Of a stretch of 64,000 nucleotides of DNA, positions 17,949-26,306 are shown piece by piece. The DNA is from Salinicola aestuarinus (lineage in GTDB: Bacteria; Pseudomonadota; Gammaproteobacteria; Pseudomonadales; Halomonadaceae): NCBI RefSeq assembly GCF_003206645.1, contig NZ_PZJP01000005.1, forward strand, positions 645,016 to 709,015, read 5' to 3'. The notes beneath the pieces were generated by a model. The model did no database searches. It was not told the origin of the DNA and saw only the letters and a program-made list of their open reading frames with translations. A program made the position numbers and the translations under genes. Positions within the stretch are counted from its first letter, which is position 1. Each line of letters opens with the position of its first letter.

Positions 17949-18833
17949 GTGGAGCTACGACATCTGCGTTATTTTCTGGCCGTCGCCGAGACGCTGCATT
18001 TCGGCCGGGCCGCCGAGCGGCTCAATATCGTGCAGCCGGCACTCAGCATGCAGATCAAGGCGCTGGAGTCGACGCTGGAGGCGCAGCTTTTCATCCGCAA
18101 CCGCCGGCAGGTGCGTCTGACGGCCGCCGGACTGGCCCTGGTGCCGGAGGCGCGGCGAATTCTCGAACAGGTAACGCACGCCGGGGAGGTGGTTCGCCAG
18201 ACGGCGGCCGGGGTGCTCGGCAGCGTGCGCCTGGGCTACGCCGCCAGTGCGCTCTACGCCGGCGTCCTCGGTCGGGTAGTGAAAGCGGTTCAGGCGGCCT
18301 GTCCCGATATCGAACTGCAGGTGAGCGAGCTGCATCCACACAGTCAACAGACGGCGCTTCGCGAAGACCGTCTGGATGCGACCTTCGGCCCGATGCTCTC
18401 CCTGACCCCGGATCCCGAATTCGAATACCGTCGATTGGCCGCGTTCCCGCTGCGACTGGCGCTACCCGAGGCACACCCGCTGGCCAAGCGCGAAACGCTC
18501 ATGTCGGAGGACATTCGTCACGAGCGTTTTATCGGCTACGTTGGCGAACACGATGACGAGGGCGGCTATCTGATGGCGCGGGCGCTGGGGTATCAGCCAG
18601 TGATCGGCATGCAGGCCCGAAGTCCGGTCATTGCCCTGGGGCTGGTCGAGGCCGGGTTGGGGGTGACACTGGTCTCATCGATACTCGCGCCTCGTTTCCC
18701 GGAGGGTGTGGTCTATCGCGAGCTGGCCGACGTCGAGCTGGAGCTCGACGTTACGCTGATGATGCGACGCGAGGCGCAGGCTCCCGCCGTGCTGGCGTTT
18801 CGCCGGGTGCTCGAGACGCTCAGGTTGGGCTAG
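17949..18833 (+). CDS. LysR-family regulator of the bicupin/esterase operon
   Basis: 294 residues. The N-terminal helix-turn-helix (LRHLRYFLAVAETLHFGRAAERLNIVQPALSMQIKALE) is of the CatM/BenM/CbnR branch, which typically controls aromatic-compound breakdown with a co-inducer bound by the C-terminal domain. GTG 17949 is preferred because AAGGAG stands five bases before it; an in-frame start at 17898 would put the palindromic site inside the gene. It is divergent from the bicupin gene, which it probably activates. Confidence 0.9.
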   Translation: MELRHLRYFLAVAETLHFGRAAERLNIVQPALSMQIKALESTLEAQLFIRNRRQVRLTAAGLALVPEARRILEQVTHAGEVVRQTAAGVLGSVRLGYAASALYAGVLGRVVKAVQAACPDIELQVSELHPHSQQTALREDRLDATFGPMLSLTPDPEFEYRRLAAFPLRLALPEAHPLAKRETLMSEDIRHERFIGYVGEHDDEGGYLMARALGYQPVIGMQARSPVIALGLVEAGLGVTLVSSILAPRFPEGVVYRELADVELELDVTLMMRREAQAPAVLAFRRVLETLRLG

Positions 18834-18871
18834 AAGGGGAGGAAGGCGCTTTTTGGTGTTTCGTGTCACGG

Positions 18872-18904
18872 CTCGAAAGGACCGCATCAGGCGGTCCTTT
18901 CGAG
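18872..18904. terminator. Bidirectional hairpin, 14-bp perfect stem
   Basis: CTCGAAAGGACCGC (18872-18885) pairs perfectly with its complement (18891-18904) around five bases. It separates the LysR gene from the convergent peptide-transporter operon and can serve both. Confidence 0.75.
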
Positions 18905-18923
18905 TGCCCTGACTCCCTGGTGA

Positions 18924-20438
18924 CTATTCGCTGAGTGAAACGTCTTCCAGGAAGAAACGCCCCATGGGGTTCTGATAGAAGTTACTCACCGCCTTGGTAG
19001 ATACATTGCGATAGGGGCTGTAGTAGAGGTCGATCCAGTTGACGTCCTGCTTCGCCATCTCCTGCAGTCTGGTGTACATCTCCTCGCGCACGTCCGGGTC
19101 CGTTGCAAGGCGTGCGTCGGCCACCAACTGAGTCACTTCAGGATTATCGTAACGCGTCATGTAGTTCATGTTGGCATCGTTGCCGAGCACGAAGGTGGTT
19201 TTCTGGTCGGGGTCGAGAATATCGTTGGTCCAGTACATGACCGAAATATCGTAGTCACCATCAACCAGCATGCCCCAGCTCTGGCTTGGGTCTACTTTGG
19301 TCAGGTTGGCTCGAATGCCGACTGCGGAGAGTTGCTGCTGCAGCAGTACGGCAATTTGTTCGTCCACTTCATCACCGGCATTGACGACATAATCCAGCGT
19401 GAGATTGTCGACGCCAGCTTCTTCCAGCAGTGCCTTGGCTTTCTCGGGATCGTAACCCCGGGAGAGGTTGTCAGCGTTGTGGTACAGCGCGCCCATGGGG
19501 ATGTAGGCGTTGGCAACCGTGCCGTAGCCGAACGTGACCGTATCGATGATTGACTGCTTATCGATGGCGTAGTCCAGCGCTTGACGCACCTTGACGTCAT
19601 CGAGCGGCGGATGGGAGTGATTGATCAGCAGGTGATCCTCGCGAGTAGAGGCATCCAGATGAACCGTGAGATTCGGGTCCGCTTCCAGTGAGCTGATACG
19701 CGAAAAGGGCACGTTGATCGCCGCGTCGATTTCACCGGCCTGGATTTTCAGCATGCGCGTATTGCTGTCCGGCAGGGTCAGCCAGTTCACGCCATCGAGT
19801 TCGATACGATCCCTATCCCAGTAGTGAGGGTTCTTGCGCAGGATGACGCTTTCGCCGCGATTCCATTCCTCCAGCATGAAGGCGCCTGAACCGACAGGTG
19901 CTTGAGAGAAGGCTTCTTCCCCCACCTCCTGGAAATAATCCTTGGGGATGACGGAGGCGTTGGGCAGTGCCAGTTGCGAAAGGAAAGGCACTGAAGGTGC
20001 GCTTAACGTGATCACCAGCGTGTGGTCATCCTCGGCATCTGCCGACTCGATGATCTTGTAGGAGTCCGCCCAGAGCGATTTATCGTCATTGCGAATCCGC
20101 ATCAGGCTGAATGCGGCATCTTCTGCGGTGACGGGCGTCCCATCGGAAAATTTGGCATCCCGCATGGTCAGCGTATAAGTCTTGCCGTCTTCGGAGATAG
20201 TCCAGCTCTCCGCCAGTCCTGGCACTAATTCCGTTCCGCTTCTATCCAACGCGATCAATGGGTCGAAAATATTGGAAAAGATCCAGTTGTCAGCGTTCTG
20301 AGTCGTATTGATCGGGTCGAACGTCGTACTGTCCGCGCTGCGCCCGATGGTTAGGGTCGCGGCGGATACCAGTGAGCTGGCCAACAACAAACCTAGGCAG
20401 CAGCAGTTGAGTAGGTGGCGCTTGAACGGTGTCGGCAT
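18924..20438 (-). CDS. Peptide ABC transporter substrate-binding protein (SBP_bac_5)
   Basis: 504 residues with a Sec signal peptide (cleavage after LVSA, near residue 27) and a family 5 extracellular solute-binding fold of the DppA/OppA type. Diagnostic segments are TLTIGRSADSTTFDP, LVPGLAESWTISEDGKTYTLTMRDAKFSDG and RQALDYAIDKQSII. It is the last gene of the hydrolase-permease-permease-ATPase-ATPase operon, eight bases after the second ATPase. It should deliver a short peptide or peptide-like ligand to the transporter. Given the PipR-type regulator upstream, the ligand may be the inducer or its precursor (inference). Confidence 0.93.
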   Translation of the reverse strand: MPTPFKRHLLNCCCLGLLLASSLVSAATLTIGRSADSTTFDPINTTQNADNWIFSNIFDPLIALDRSGTELVPGLAESWTISEDGKTYTLTMRDAKFSDGTPVTAEDAAFSLMRIRNDDKSLWADSYKIIESADAEDDHTLVITLSAPSVPFLSQLALPNASVIPKDYFQEVGEEAFSQAPVGSGAFMLEEWNRGESVILRKNPHYWDRDRIELDGVNWLTLPDSNTRMLKIQAGEIDAAINVPFSRISSLEADPNLTVHLDASTREDHLLINHSHPPLDDVKVRQALDYAIDKQSIIDTVTFGYGTVANAYIPMGALYHNADNLSRGYDPEKAKALLEEAGVDNLTLDYVVNAGDEVDEQIAVLLQQQLSAVGIRANLTKVDPSQSWGMLVDGDYDISVMYWTNDILDPDQKTTFVLGNDANMNYMTRYDNPEVTQLVADARLATDPDVREEMYTRLQEMAKQDVNWIDLYYSPYRNVSTKAVSNFYQNPMGRFFLEDVSLSE

Positions 20439-20445
20439 GTCTCTG

Positions 20446-21456
20446 TTACCTCATTGGGTCGGTCAGTCTTTCGGCTTCACCAGCCTCGAGAAGGCAGGCG
20501 TACTGGTGATTTCCATCGCCTCTCAGCTCGGGGGCTTCACCCTTTCGGCAAGCCTCCCGAGCGAAGCAACAACGAGTATGAAAGGCACAGCCATCAGGCA
20601 GGTCGAGTGGGCTCGGTGGCTCACCCCGCAGCAGCGTGTCCGGTAATCGGCGCTCAGGGTCGATATCCGGTATGGCGCTGATCAGAGCGGCGGTGTAGGG
20701 GTGTCGGGGATGGGAAAACACGCTCTCCGTTGGCCCCTCTTCGACGATTCGGCCCAAGTACATGACCGCTACCCGGTCGCAGAGTCGCCGGACGATACTC
20801 AAATCATGGGCAATAAAAAGCAGCGTTAAATTGATCTTGCGTTGCAGCTCCAGCAGCAGGTTGACGATCTGCGCCTGGATCGAGACATCGAGTGCGGCAA
20901 CACACTCATCCGCGACAATGAGGCGGGGCTCGATGGCGAGGGCGCGTGCGATCGCTGCGCGCTGGCACTGCCCCCCGCTGAGCTGCTTCGGATAGCGACT
21001 TTTATAGTCGCCACTCAGCCCGGTCAGGGTCAGCAACTCGTCGACTCTCGACGCTCGCTTCTCCGCGGAACATTTGCGGTGCACCTTGAGCACTTCGGCA
21101 ATGGCCTCACCGAGGGTCTGGCGTGGATTGAGTGACGAGTAAGGGTCCTGAAAGATCATGGCCGTTTGCTGACGCAGGCGTGCTATATCGCTCTGCGTCG
21201 CGTTGTCGAGCTGCAGGCCATCAAAGGTGATCGATCCGGCGCAGGATGGCTCGAGCTTGAGCATGGCGCGGCCGAGTGTGCTTTTGCCGCTTCCCGACTC
21301 GCCGACCAGACCCACGACGGAGCCGGGCTCGACCTGCAGTGATACGGCATTGACCGCATGCAATTTCTGCTTCAGAAACAGCCCTTTGAGCCCGGGACCG
21401 GTCACCGGAAAGCTCACACTGAGGCGCTCCACCTCCAATAGCGGATGACTACTCAT
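20446..21456 (-). CDS. Peptide ABC transporter ATPase (DppF/OppF type)
   Basis: 336 residues. Walker A GESGSGKST near residue 54, signature LSGGQCQRAAIARAL, Walker B LIVADECVAALD, and the C-terminal oligopeptide-transporter extension with clustered Cys (CAFHTRCCFAREAC). That extension is a known iron-sulphur/metal-binding feature in this subfamily. Its start overlaps the preceding ATPase by eight bases. It is the second of two unequal ATPases that power the permease pair. Confidence 0.94.
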   Translation of the reverse strand: MSSHPLLEVERLSVSFPVTGPGLKGLFLKQKLHAVNAVSLQVEPGSVVGLVGESGSGKSTLGRAMLKLEPSCAGSITFDGLQLDNATQSDIARLRQQTAMIFQDPYSSLNPRQTLGEAIAEVLKVHRKCSAEKRASRVDELLTLTGLSGDYKSRYPKQLSGGQCQRAAIARALAIEPRLIVADECVAALDVSIQAQIVNLLLELQRKINLTLLFIAHDLSIVRRLCDRVAVMYLGRIVEEGPTESVFSHPRHPYTAALISAIPDIDPERRLPDTLLRGEPPSPLDLPDGCAFHTRCCFAREACRKGEAPELRGDGNHQYACLLEAGEAERLTDPMR

Positions 21457-22447
21457 GATCGAGCTCCCTGTGGATCAGTCGCTGGAGGGGGTAGTGACAG
21501 GCGACACGATGCCCGCTCTCTTGCGCGACATCGTGCACGACGGGCTGACGGGTCTGGCAACGCCGTTGGGCGTCGGGGCAACGGGGATGGAAACGACAGC
21601 CCGCTGGCATCTCCTCGGCGGTCGGTGGCGCACCCGCAATGGTGGTCAAAGGCCCTTGGGCGTTGACGTTGGCGTGTGGCTGACAAGCGATCAGCCCGCG
21701 GGTGTAGGGGTGAGCGGGATGCTTCAGCAGATCCGCGGTCGCTGCAATCTCACAGATTCGGCCTCCGTAGAGAACGGCGACCCGGTCGCAGGTTTGCGCC
21801 ACCACCCCCAGATCGTGAGTGATCATGATGATGCTCAGACCATGCTCCCGCCGCAGCCCGTCGAGCAGTTTCAGAATCTGAGCTTGTACGGTCACATCCA
21901 GCGCCGTGGTCGGCTCATCGGCGATCAGAACTCGCGGTGAGCAGGCCAGCGCAATGGCAATCATGGCGCGCTGACGCATACCGCCGGAAAACTCATGAGC
22001 ATGGCTGTCCAGTCGCTGTTCCGGCGAGGGGATTCCCACTTGCTCGAGTAGCGAGACAGAACGGGCTCTGATCTCCTTGCGAGACAGTCGCCCGCGTAGC
22101 CGCAGACTCTCCGCCATCTGCTGGCCGATGGTCATCAAGGGATTGATATGAGTCGACGGGTTCTGAAAGATCATGCCGACCCCGGCACCCCGAAGTTGTC
22201 TCATCTCCCGCGGGCTCAGTCGCAGTAGATCGCGACCGTCGAAATCCACACGGCCGCCGGTAATCTGCAACGCGCCCTCCGGCAGCAGTTGCAAGAGGGC
22301 ACGGCAGGTCAATGTCTTGCCAGAGCCGCTCTCGCCGACAAGGCCCAGCATTTCACCCGGCGCCAAACTGAACGACACCTGATCGACCAGGTTGAGACCG
22401 GCCCTCGTGGTGATGGTTAGGCTATCCACAGTCAGCAGCGGACTCAT
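21449..22447 (-). CDS. Peptide ABC transporter ATPase (DppD/OppD type)
   Basis: 332 residues. Walker A GESGSGKTLT, signature FSGGMRQRAMIAIAL, Walker B VLIADEPTTALD, and the C-terminal RFHPRCPDAQRRC motif of the oligopeptide ATPase family. It overlaps the upstream permease by four bases and the downstream ATPase by eight, so the operon is tightly coupled. Confidence 0.94.
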   Translation of the reverse strand: MSPLLTVDSLTITTRAGLNLVDQVSFSLAPGEMLGLVGESGSGKTLTCRALLQLLPEGALQITGGRVDFDGRDLLRLSPREMRQLRGAGVGMIFQNPSTHINPLMTIGQQMAESLRLRGRLSRKEIRARSVSLLEQVGIPSPEQRLDSHAHEFSGGMRQRAMIAIALACSPRVLIADEPTTALDVTVQAQILKLLDGLRREHGLSIIMITHDLGVVAQTCDRVAVLYGGRICEIAATADLLKHPAHPYTRGLIACQPHANVNAQGPLTTIAGAPPTAEEMPAGCRFHPRCPDAQRRCQTRQPVVHDVAQESGHRVACHYPLQRLIHRELDHE

Positions 22448-23322
22448 TGCGTGCCTCCACGGTTTTCGCTCAAGCCATCAGCAATAAAGCTGAAACCCAC
22501 GGCCAGCAGTACGATGGCGAGACCGGGGAAGGCGGTCAGCCACCAGGCGGTGGTGATAAAACCCTGACCTTCGGTGACCATCACCCCCCATTCGGCGACC
22601 GGTGGTTGAACGCCCAACCCGAGGTAGCTGATGGCGGCGCCATTCAGCAGTACCAGCACCACATCGGACATGGAAAACACCACGGCATCGGTCAACACAT
22701 TCGGCAGCAGGTGCTTGCAGATAATTCGGCTGTGGCTGTACCCCAGGCTTCTTGCCGCCAGCACGAAATCGCTCTGTTTGAGTACCAGAACGCGCGCCCT
22801 GACCAGGCGTGCGTAGGAGACCCAGCCCACCAGTGCCATGGCGATAAAGAAGCTGCTGAGACCCGGACCCAGAATCGTGATGATTGCGAGCATCAACACC
22901 AGGAATGGAAAGGCCAGCACGATATCGATCAGCCGCATCACGATCGCGTCGCACCAGCCGCCGATATAGCCGCTGAAAGTGCCCAGCACCGTGCCGATGA
23001 TGAACGGGAAGATCACACCCAGTAGACAGATCTGGAGATCGACCCGGGCGCTGTAGATGACGCGGGAGAGGATGTCCCTGCCGAAGTTATCGGTACCCAT
23101 CGGATGGGCCCAACTCATGGGGGCAAGGCGGGTAGTGAGATCCTGATAGACAGGGTCGTAAGGCGAAATCCAGGGTGCCAGCAGTGCCACCAGGACCCAC
23201 CCCAGCACGATCGCCAGACCAATTTTCAGGGTCGTGCGTTGAGACAGATCTCGGCTCAGCCTGCGCAGTGGAGCCGTCACGCGCTGTCCCATGGAGATCT
23301 GAGTCGAGGTGAGGGCCGTCAT
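22444..23322 (-). CDS. Peptide ABC transporter permease (DppC type)
   Basis: 292 residues with an N-terminal OppC-type segment, then five or six membrane helices. The EAA loop reads LAARSLGYSHSRIICKHLLPNV, and the family motif MGTDNFGRDILSRVIYSARVDL is near residues 73-94. Both neighbours overlap by four bases. It forms the membrane channel with the DppB-type partner. Confidence 0.93.
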   Translation of the reverse strand: MTALTSTQISMGQRVTAPLRRLSRDLSQRTTLKIGLAIVLGWVLVALLAPWISPYDPVYQDLTTRLAPMSWAHPMGTDNFGRDILSRVIYSARVDLQICLLGVIFPFIIGTVLGTFSGYIGGWCDAIVMRLIDIVLAFPFLVLMLAIITILGPGLSSFFIAMALVGWVSYARLVRARVLVLKQSDFVLAARSLGYSHSRIICKHLLPNVLTDAVVFSMSDVVLVLLNGAAISYLGLGVQPPVAEWGVMVTEGQGFITTAWWLTAFPGLAIVLLAVGFSFIADGLSENRGGTQ

Positions 23323-24257
23323 AGCTTGATCCTCGGGTCGATGAACACGGTGAGGATGTCCGCCAGCAGGTTCACCAGCACGGTAGAAAGAGCGAAGAAG
23401 AGCACCACGCCCTGCACCACCATGTAGTCCCGGCTGAAAATGGCTTTGATCAGCAACTGCCCAAGCCCGGGGATACCGAAAACGGATTCGATCACCACCG
23501 AGCCGCCGATCAGCCAGCTGACGTTAACGGCCAGCAGATTGATGATCGGTACGATGGCGTTGGGCATCACATGCCGCCAGAAGATATAGCGCTCTGACTG
23601 ACCTCGGGCGAGTGCCGCGACGAAGTAGTCGGCACGCATCTCGCGGATCAGCGCTGACCTCAGGCTGCGGGTGAGCACGGCAGACAGCGATAGCGCTGCG
23701 GTGAGGCAGGGGATGAACAGGTGGTAAAGCTTCTCGCCAAGGCTATCGCCATAGCCGGAGACCGGAAACAGGCGCCAGGTGATGCTCAGCAGAATGATGA
23801 GCATGATGCCAAGCCAGAACGGGGGTAAGCCAAGGCCTGCCGTGGTGAGTAAGCGAATCACGTGGTCGGCGACCCCGCCACGACTTCTTGCTGCCCACGT
23901 TGCCAGAGGAAGCGCCAGTAGAACCGACAGCAGCACGCTACCCAAGATAAACATCGCCGTGGGTTCCAATCGCTCCAACAGCAAGGTCAGCGTGTCCGTC
24001 TTGTAGATGATCGAACGGCCCAGTTCGCCATCGAAGAGATGCTTGAGAAACAGTAGGTATTGCATCGGTAGCGGCTGATCCAGACCGTACTCGGCATGGA
24101 TACGGGCCAGCGCTTCCGGCGTGCTCCGGGTGCCCAGCAGTACCCTGGCTGGGTCACCGGGAATGGCGCGGACAAGCACAAAGGAAATCGCACTGATACC
24201 GAACAGCACGGGTATCAGCTGAAGCGGTCGCAGTAGCAAGAATCGATATCGATGCAT
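23319..24257 (-). CDS. Peptide ABC transporter permease (DppB type)
   Basis: 312 residues with an N-terminal helix, the family motif IPGDPARVLLG, about six membrane helices and the cytosolic EAA loop YFVAALARGQSERYIFWRHVMPNA. It lies 20 bp after the hydrolase gene and overlaps the next permease by four bases. It is the first transporter gene of the operon. Confidence 0.93.
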   Translation of the reverse strand: MHRYRFLLLRPLQLIPVLFGISAISFVLVRAIPGDPARVLLGTRSTPEALARIHAEYGLDQPLPMQYLLFLKHLFDGELGRSIIYKTDTLTLLLERLEPTAMFILGSVLLSVLLALPLATWAARSRGGVADHVIRLLTTAGLGLPPFWLGIMLIILLSITWRLFPVSGYGDSLGEKLYHLFIPCLTAALSLSAVLTRSLRSALIREMRADYFVAALARGQSERYIFWRHVMPNAIVPIINLLAVNVSWLIGGSVVIESVFGIPGLGQLLIKAIFSRDYMVVQGVVLFFALSTVLVNLLADILTVFIDPRIKL

Positions 24258-24277
24258 AACTGGCTGTCAGTCCTCGG

Positions 24278-25177
24278 TTAATGCGTCTGACGGCTGTGAC
24301 GCTGCAGAAAATCAAGGAGTACCGGATAGTAGGCCTGTGGCTCTTCGTAGAAGGGCATATGGCTACTGTTGGGAAAGACCTGCAGCTCTGCGTGCGGCAA
24401 CCCTTCCTTGATTCGTGCCGCGCAGGCCGGTGTCAGTTCGTCATGCTGTCCGGTCGTGATCAGCGCCGGCACCTTGACCGACTTGAGCGCTTCGACGCGG
24501 CACCAGTCCTTCAAGTTGCCGTTGTAGAGAAACTCATTAGGCCCCTGCATGGCTTCGTAAGGCGCCTTGTTCCAGTCGTTCAGCGAGCGTTCTACCGGCG
24601 CTGGCAAGTCATCCAACCGGCAGACATGGCGATAGTTGAGTAGCGTGAGCGCGGCCTGATAGGCGGGATGGTCTAGCTGGCCCAGTGCCTCGTGCCGGTT
24701 CATCATCGCGACGGTTTCGGGGCCAAGCGCCTCTCGCAGACGACCCAGCTCACGAGAGAGGTGGGGGATATCCGCGACGGTGTTCTCCAGGATCATTGTT
24801 TTCAGGTGTTCCGGGTAGGTGAGCGCGTATTCGATGGCCAACCAGCCGCCCCACGAGTGGCCAAGCATGTGGACTTTGTCCAGCTTGAGCGCCTCGCAAA
24901 CCGATCGGACCTCTTCTACATAGCGTTCAATCGTCCAGAGATTATTGTCATCCGGGCGATCGGATGCCCCGGTTCCCAGCTGATCGAAAGCGATGATTCG
25001 GTAGCCAAATTCACTTAGGAAAGCGTGCGCTTCGCGAAGGTAGTCACAGGGTAAACCCGGCCCGCCATTCAGGCAGAGTATGACCTCTTCTCCCTTGCCG
25101 AACTCGTAGGCGAAGATCTTATAGCCGTCCACAGTAATCTCGTGGATGTCGTCTGCAGCGATTTCCCGATAGTTCAT
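24278..25177 (-). CDS. Proline iminopeptidase-like alpha/beta hydrolase (PipA-type), operon leader
   Basis: 299 residues of the S33 prolyl aminopeptidase family. The oxyanion loop is LNGGPGLPCDYL, the nucleophile Ser is in GHSWGGWLAIEYA, the acid is in TTGQHDELTPA and the His in NSSHMPFYEE. There is no signal peptide, so it is cytosolic. I take ATG 25177 (MNYREIAADDIHE), where homology normally begins. An in-frame TTG at 25273 would add 32 residues, and neither has a strong ribosome site. It leads the peptide transporter operon. It is also divergent from the LuxR regulator, which in related systems activates it. It may process an imported peptide or amide signal. Confidence 0.88.
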   Translation of the reverse strand: MNYREIAADDIHEITVDGYKIFAYEFGKGEEVILCLNGGPGLPCDYLREAHAFLSEFGYRIIAFDQLGTGASDRPDDNNLWTIERYVEEVRSVCEALKLDKVHMLGHSWGGWLAIEYALTYPEHLKTMILENTVADIPHLSRELGRLREALGPETVAMMNRHEALGQLDHPAYQAALTLLNYRHVCRLDDLPAPVERSLNDWNKAPYEAMQGPNEFLYNGNLKDWCRVEALKSVKVPALITTGQHDELTPACAARIKEGLPHAELQVFPNSSHMPFYEEPQAYYPVLLDFLQRHSRQTH

Positions 25178-25219
25178 GCTGTCGATGCCTGTCTCGATTC
25201 GGTTATTGATGGCATCAAC

Positions 25220-25248
25220 GTTACGAAAGAGAACAAGGGTATCGTAAC
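25220..25248. promoter_or_regulatory. Inverted repeat before the hydrolase/transporter operon
   Basis: GTTACGA (25220-25226) and TCGTAAC (25242-25248) are perfect 7-base arms around 15 bases, 43 bp upstream of the hydrolase's likely ATG. It could be a regulator site or, if the longer reading is right, part of the coding region. Confidence 0.4.
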
Positions 25249-25296
25249 TAGAAAAATTGATAGGTTTTGACAAGGACTAGAAAAGCGAAGAAATTC

Positions 25297-25313
25297 CGCA
25301 CACTTTTAGTGCG
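25297..25313. promoter_or_regulatory. Dyad in the luxR-hydrolase intergenic region
   Basis: CGCAC (25297-25301) and GTGCG (25309-25313) flank seven bases, directly followed by TATATT (25314-25319), a good -10 for the LuxR gene. A TTGACA lies upstream at 25267-25272. It is a candidate operator, possibly the LuxR protein's own site, though shorter than a standard 20-bp lux box. Confidence 0.4.
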
Positions 25314-25417
25314 TATATTCACTTTATTTTCCAACTTGGTGCAACAGATTTTCCGCCTCTTTTCGCCATACGTCATTGCCAGCGAGAATCGAGCTATCGT
25401 CGCTACAGGAGGAGGCG

Positions 25418-26218
25418 ATGCCAGGTGAACCGATGGCACTCATCTTGCATCATTATGCGGTTAGTATTCCATTCTCATTGGGGAAAGCCATGCCGCCGGC
25501 CAGTGATCGACATGCCCTTGATGCCGAGTTATCGAAATTGCAGGTGGAGACGGCAGCGCTGGGGTTTGAAGCCTTTATCTATGACTATTCCCCTGTCCCT
25601 ACCTCGATTGAAGGGGATTTGATAACACCGTCTTTTTTGCACATGGAGCGAGTTCCCCCGGACATGCAGGGGCTATGGTGCAATGATGGCTACTATCAGA
25701 TCGATCCTGTTCAACAATTAGCGCTACAGTGTTGTGCTCCATTTGTATGGTCTTATCGCCATCCGGAACGCACTGCGCTAAAAGCGTTGGTGACGAAACG
25801 CGATCGGGTGGCGGAATACATGAACGATAATGATATTGCCTGTGGCCTGACAGTGCCGCTGCATCTTAGAGACGGTAGTTTTGCGACATTGACGGGAATG
25901 AAGCATGGGCAAACTCATGAAGCGAGGCTGGAGGAGACAATGGCTGAATTTAGCCTTTTAGCTCATCAGTTTCATGATCGTGCGTATTCATGTTTTGGCA
26001 GTGATGCTCGCAATAGCAGTCCAGTGTCCCTTAGTAGTCGAGAAAAAGAGTGTCTGGCATACGCTGCCGAGGGGCTGACGGCGAAGCAGATTGCACGTCA
26101 GCTCAACCGCTCCACGGCGACGGTCAATCTGCATCTCAATTCGGCCATTCATAAGCTTGGGGCTAGCAATCGTGTTCAGGCCGTGGTGCGTGCCATTCAC
26201 TATCGCCTTATCGATTAA
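25418..26218 (+). CDS. LuxR-type solo regulator, OryR/PipR subfamily
   Basis: 266 residues. An autoinducer-binding domain (~25-180) is followed by a LuxR/FixJ helix-turn-helix (~203-266: SSREKECLAYAAEGLTAKQIARQL). By the spacing of the invariant Asp96-Pro97 and Trp111, Met83 and Trp87 occupy the places of Trp57 and Tyr61 of AHL receptors. This exact pair of changes marks the plant-associated LuxR solos (OryR, XccR, PipR), which respond to plant-derived compounds rather than AHLs. No luxI gene is present. The start ATG 25418 has a perfect AGGAGG. Composition is far lower in GC (45-53% in sampled lines) than neighbours, suggesting acquisition. It is flanked by two iminopeptidase-like genes. Confidence 0.9.
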   Translation: MPGEPMALILHHYAVSIPFSLGKAMPPASDRHALDAELSKLQVETAALGFEAFIYDYSPVPTSIEGDLITPSFLHMERVPPDMQGLWCNDGYYQIDPVQQLALQCCAPFVWSYRHPERTALKALVTKRDRVAEYMNDNDIACGLTVPLHLRDGSFATLTGMKHGQTHEARLEETMAEFSLLAHQFHDRAYSCFGSDARNSSPVSLSSREKECLAYAAEGLTAKQIARQLNRSTATVNLHLNSAIHKLGASNRVQAVVRAIHYRLID

Positions 26219-26306
26219 GTGGCGATGAACTAGCATTTTTGTTAGGTCACGTGCATCCAGGATTTGTTTAGTCTGGCGTCATTCTTCATGAGTCAGGAGA
26301 GAGTGA

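Noticed and set aside
25178..25273. 32-residue N-terminal extension of the operon-leading hydrolase
   Set aside because: It would need a TTG without ribosome site and covers a perfect inverted repeat; family homology begins at the ATG at 25177. Not fully excluded.
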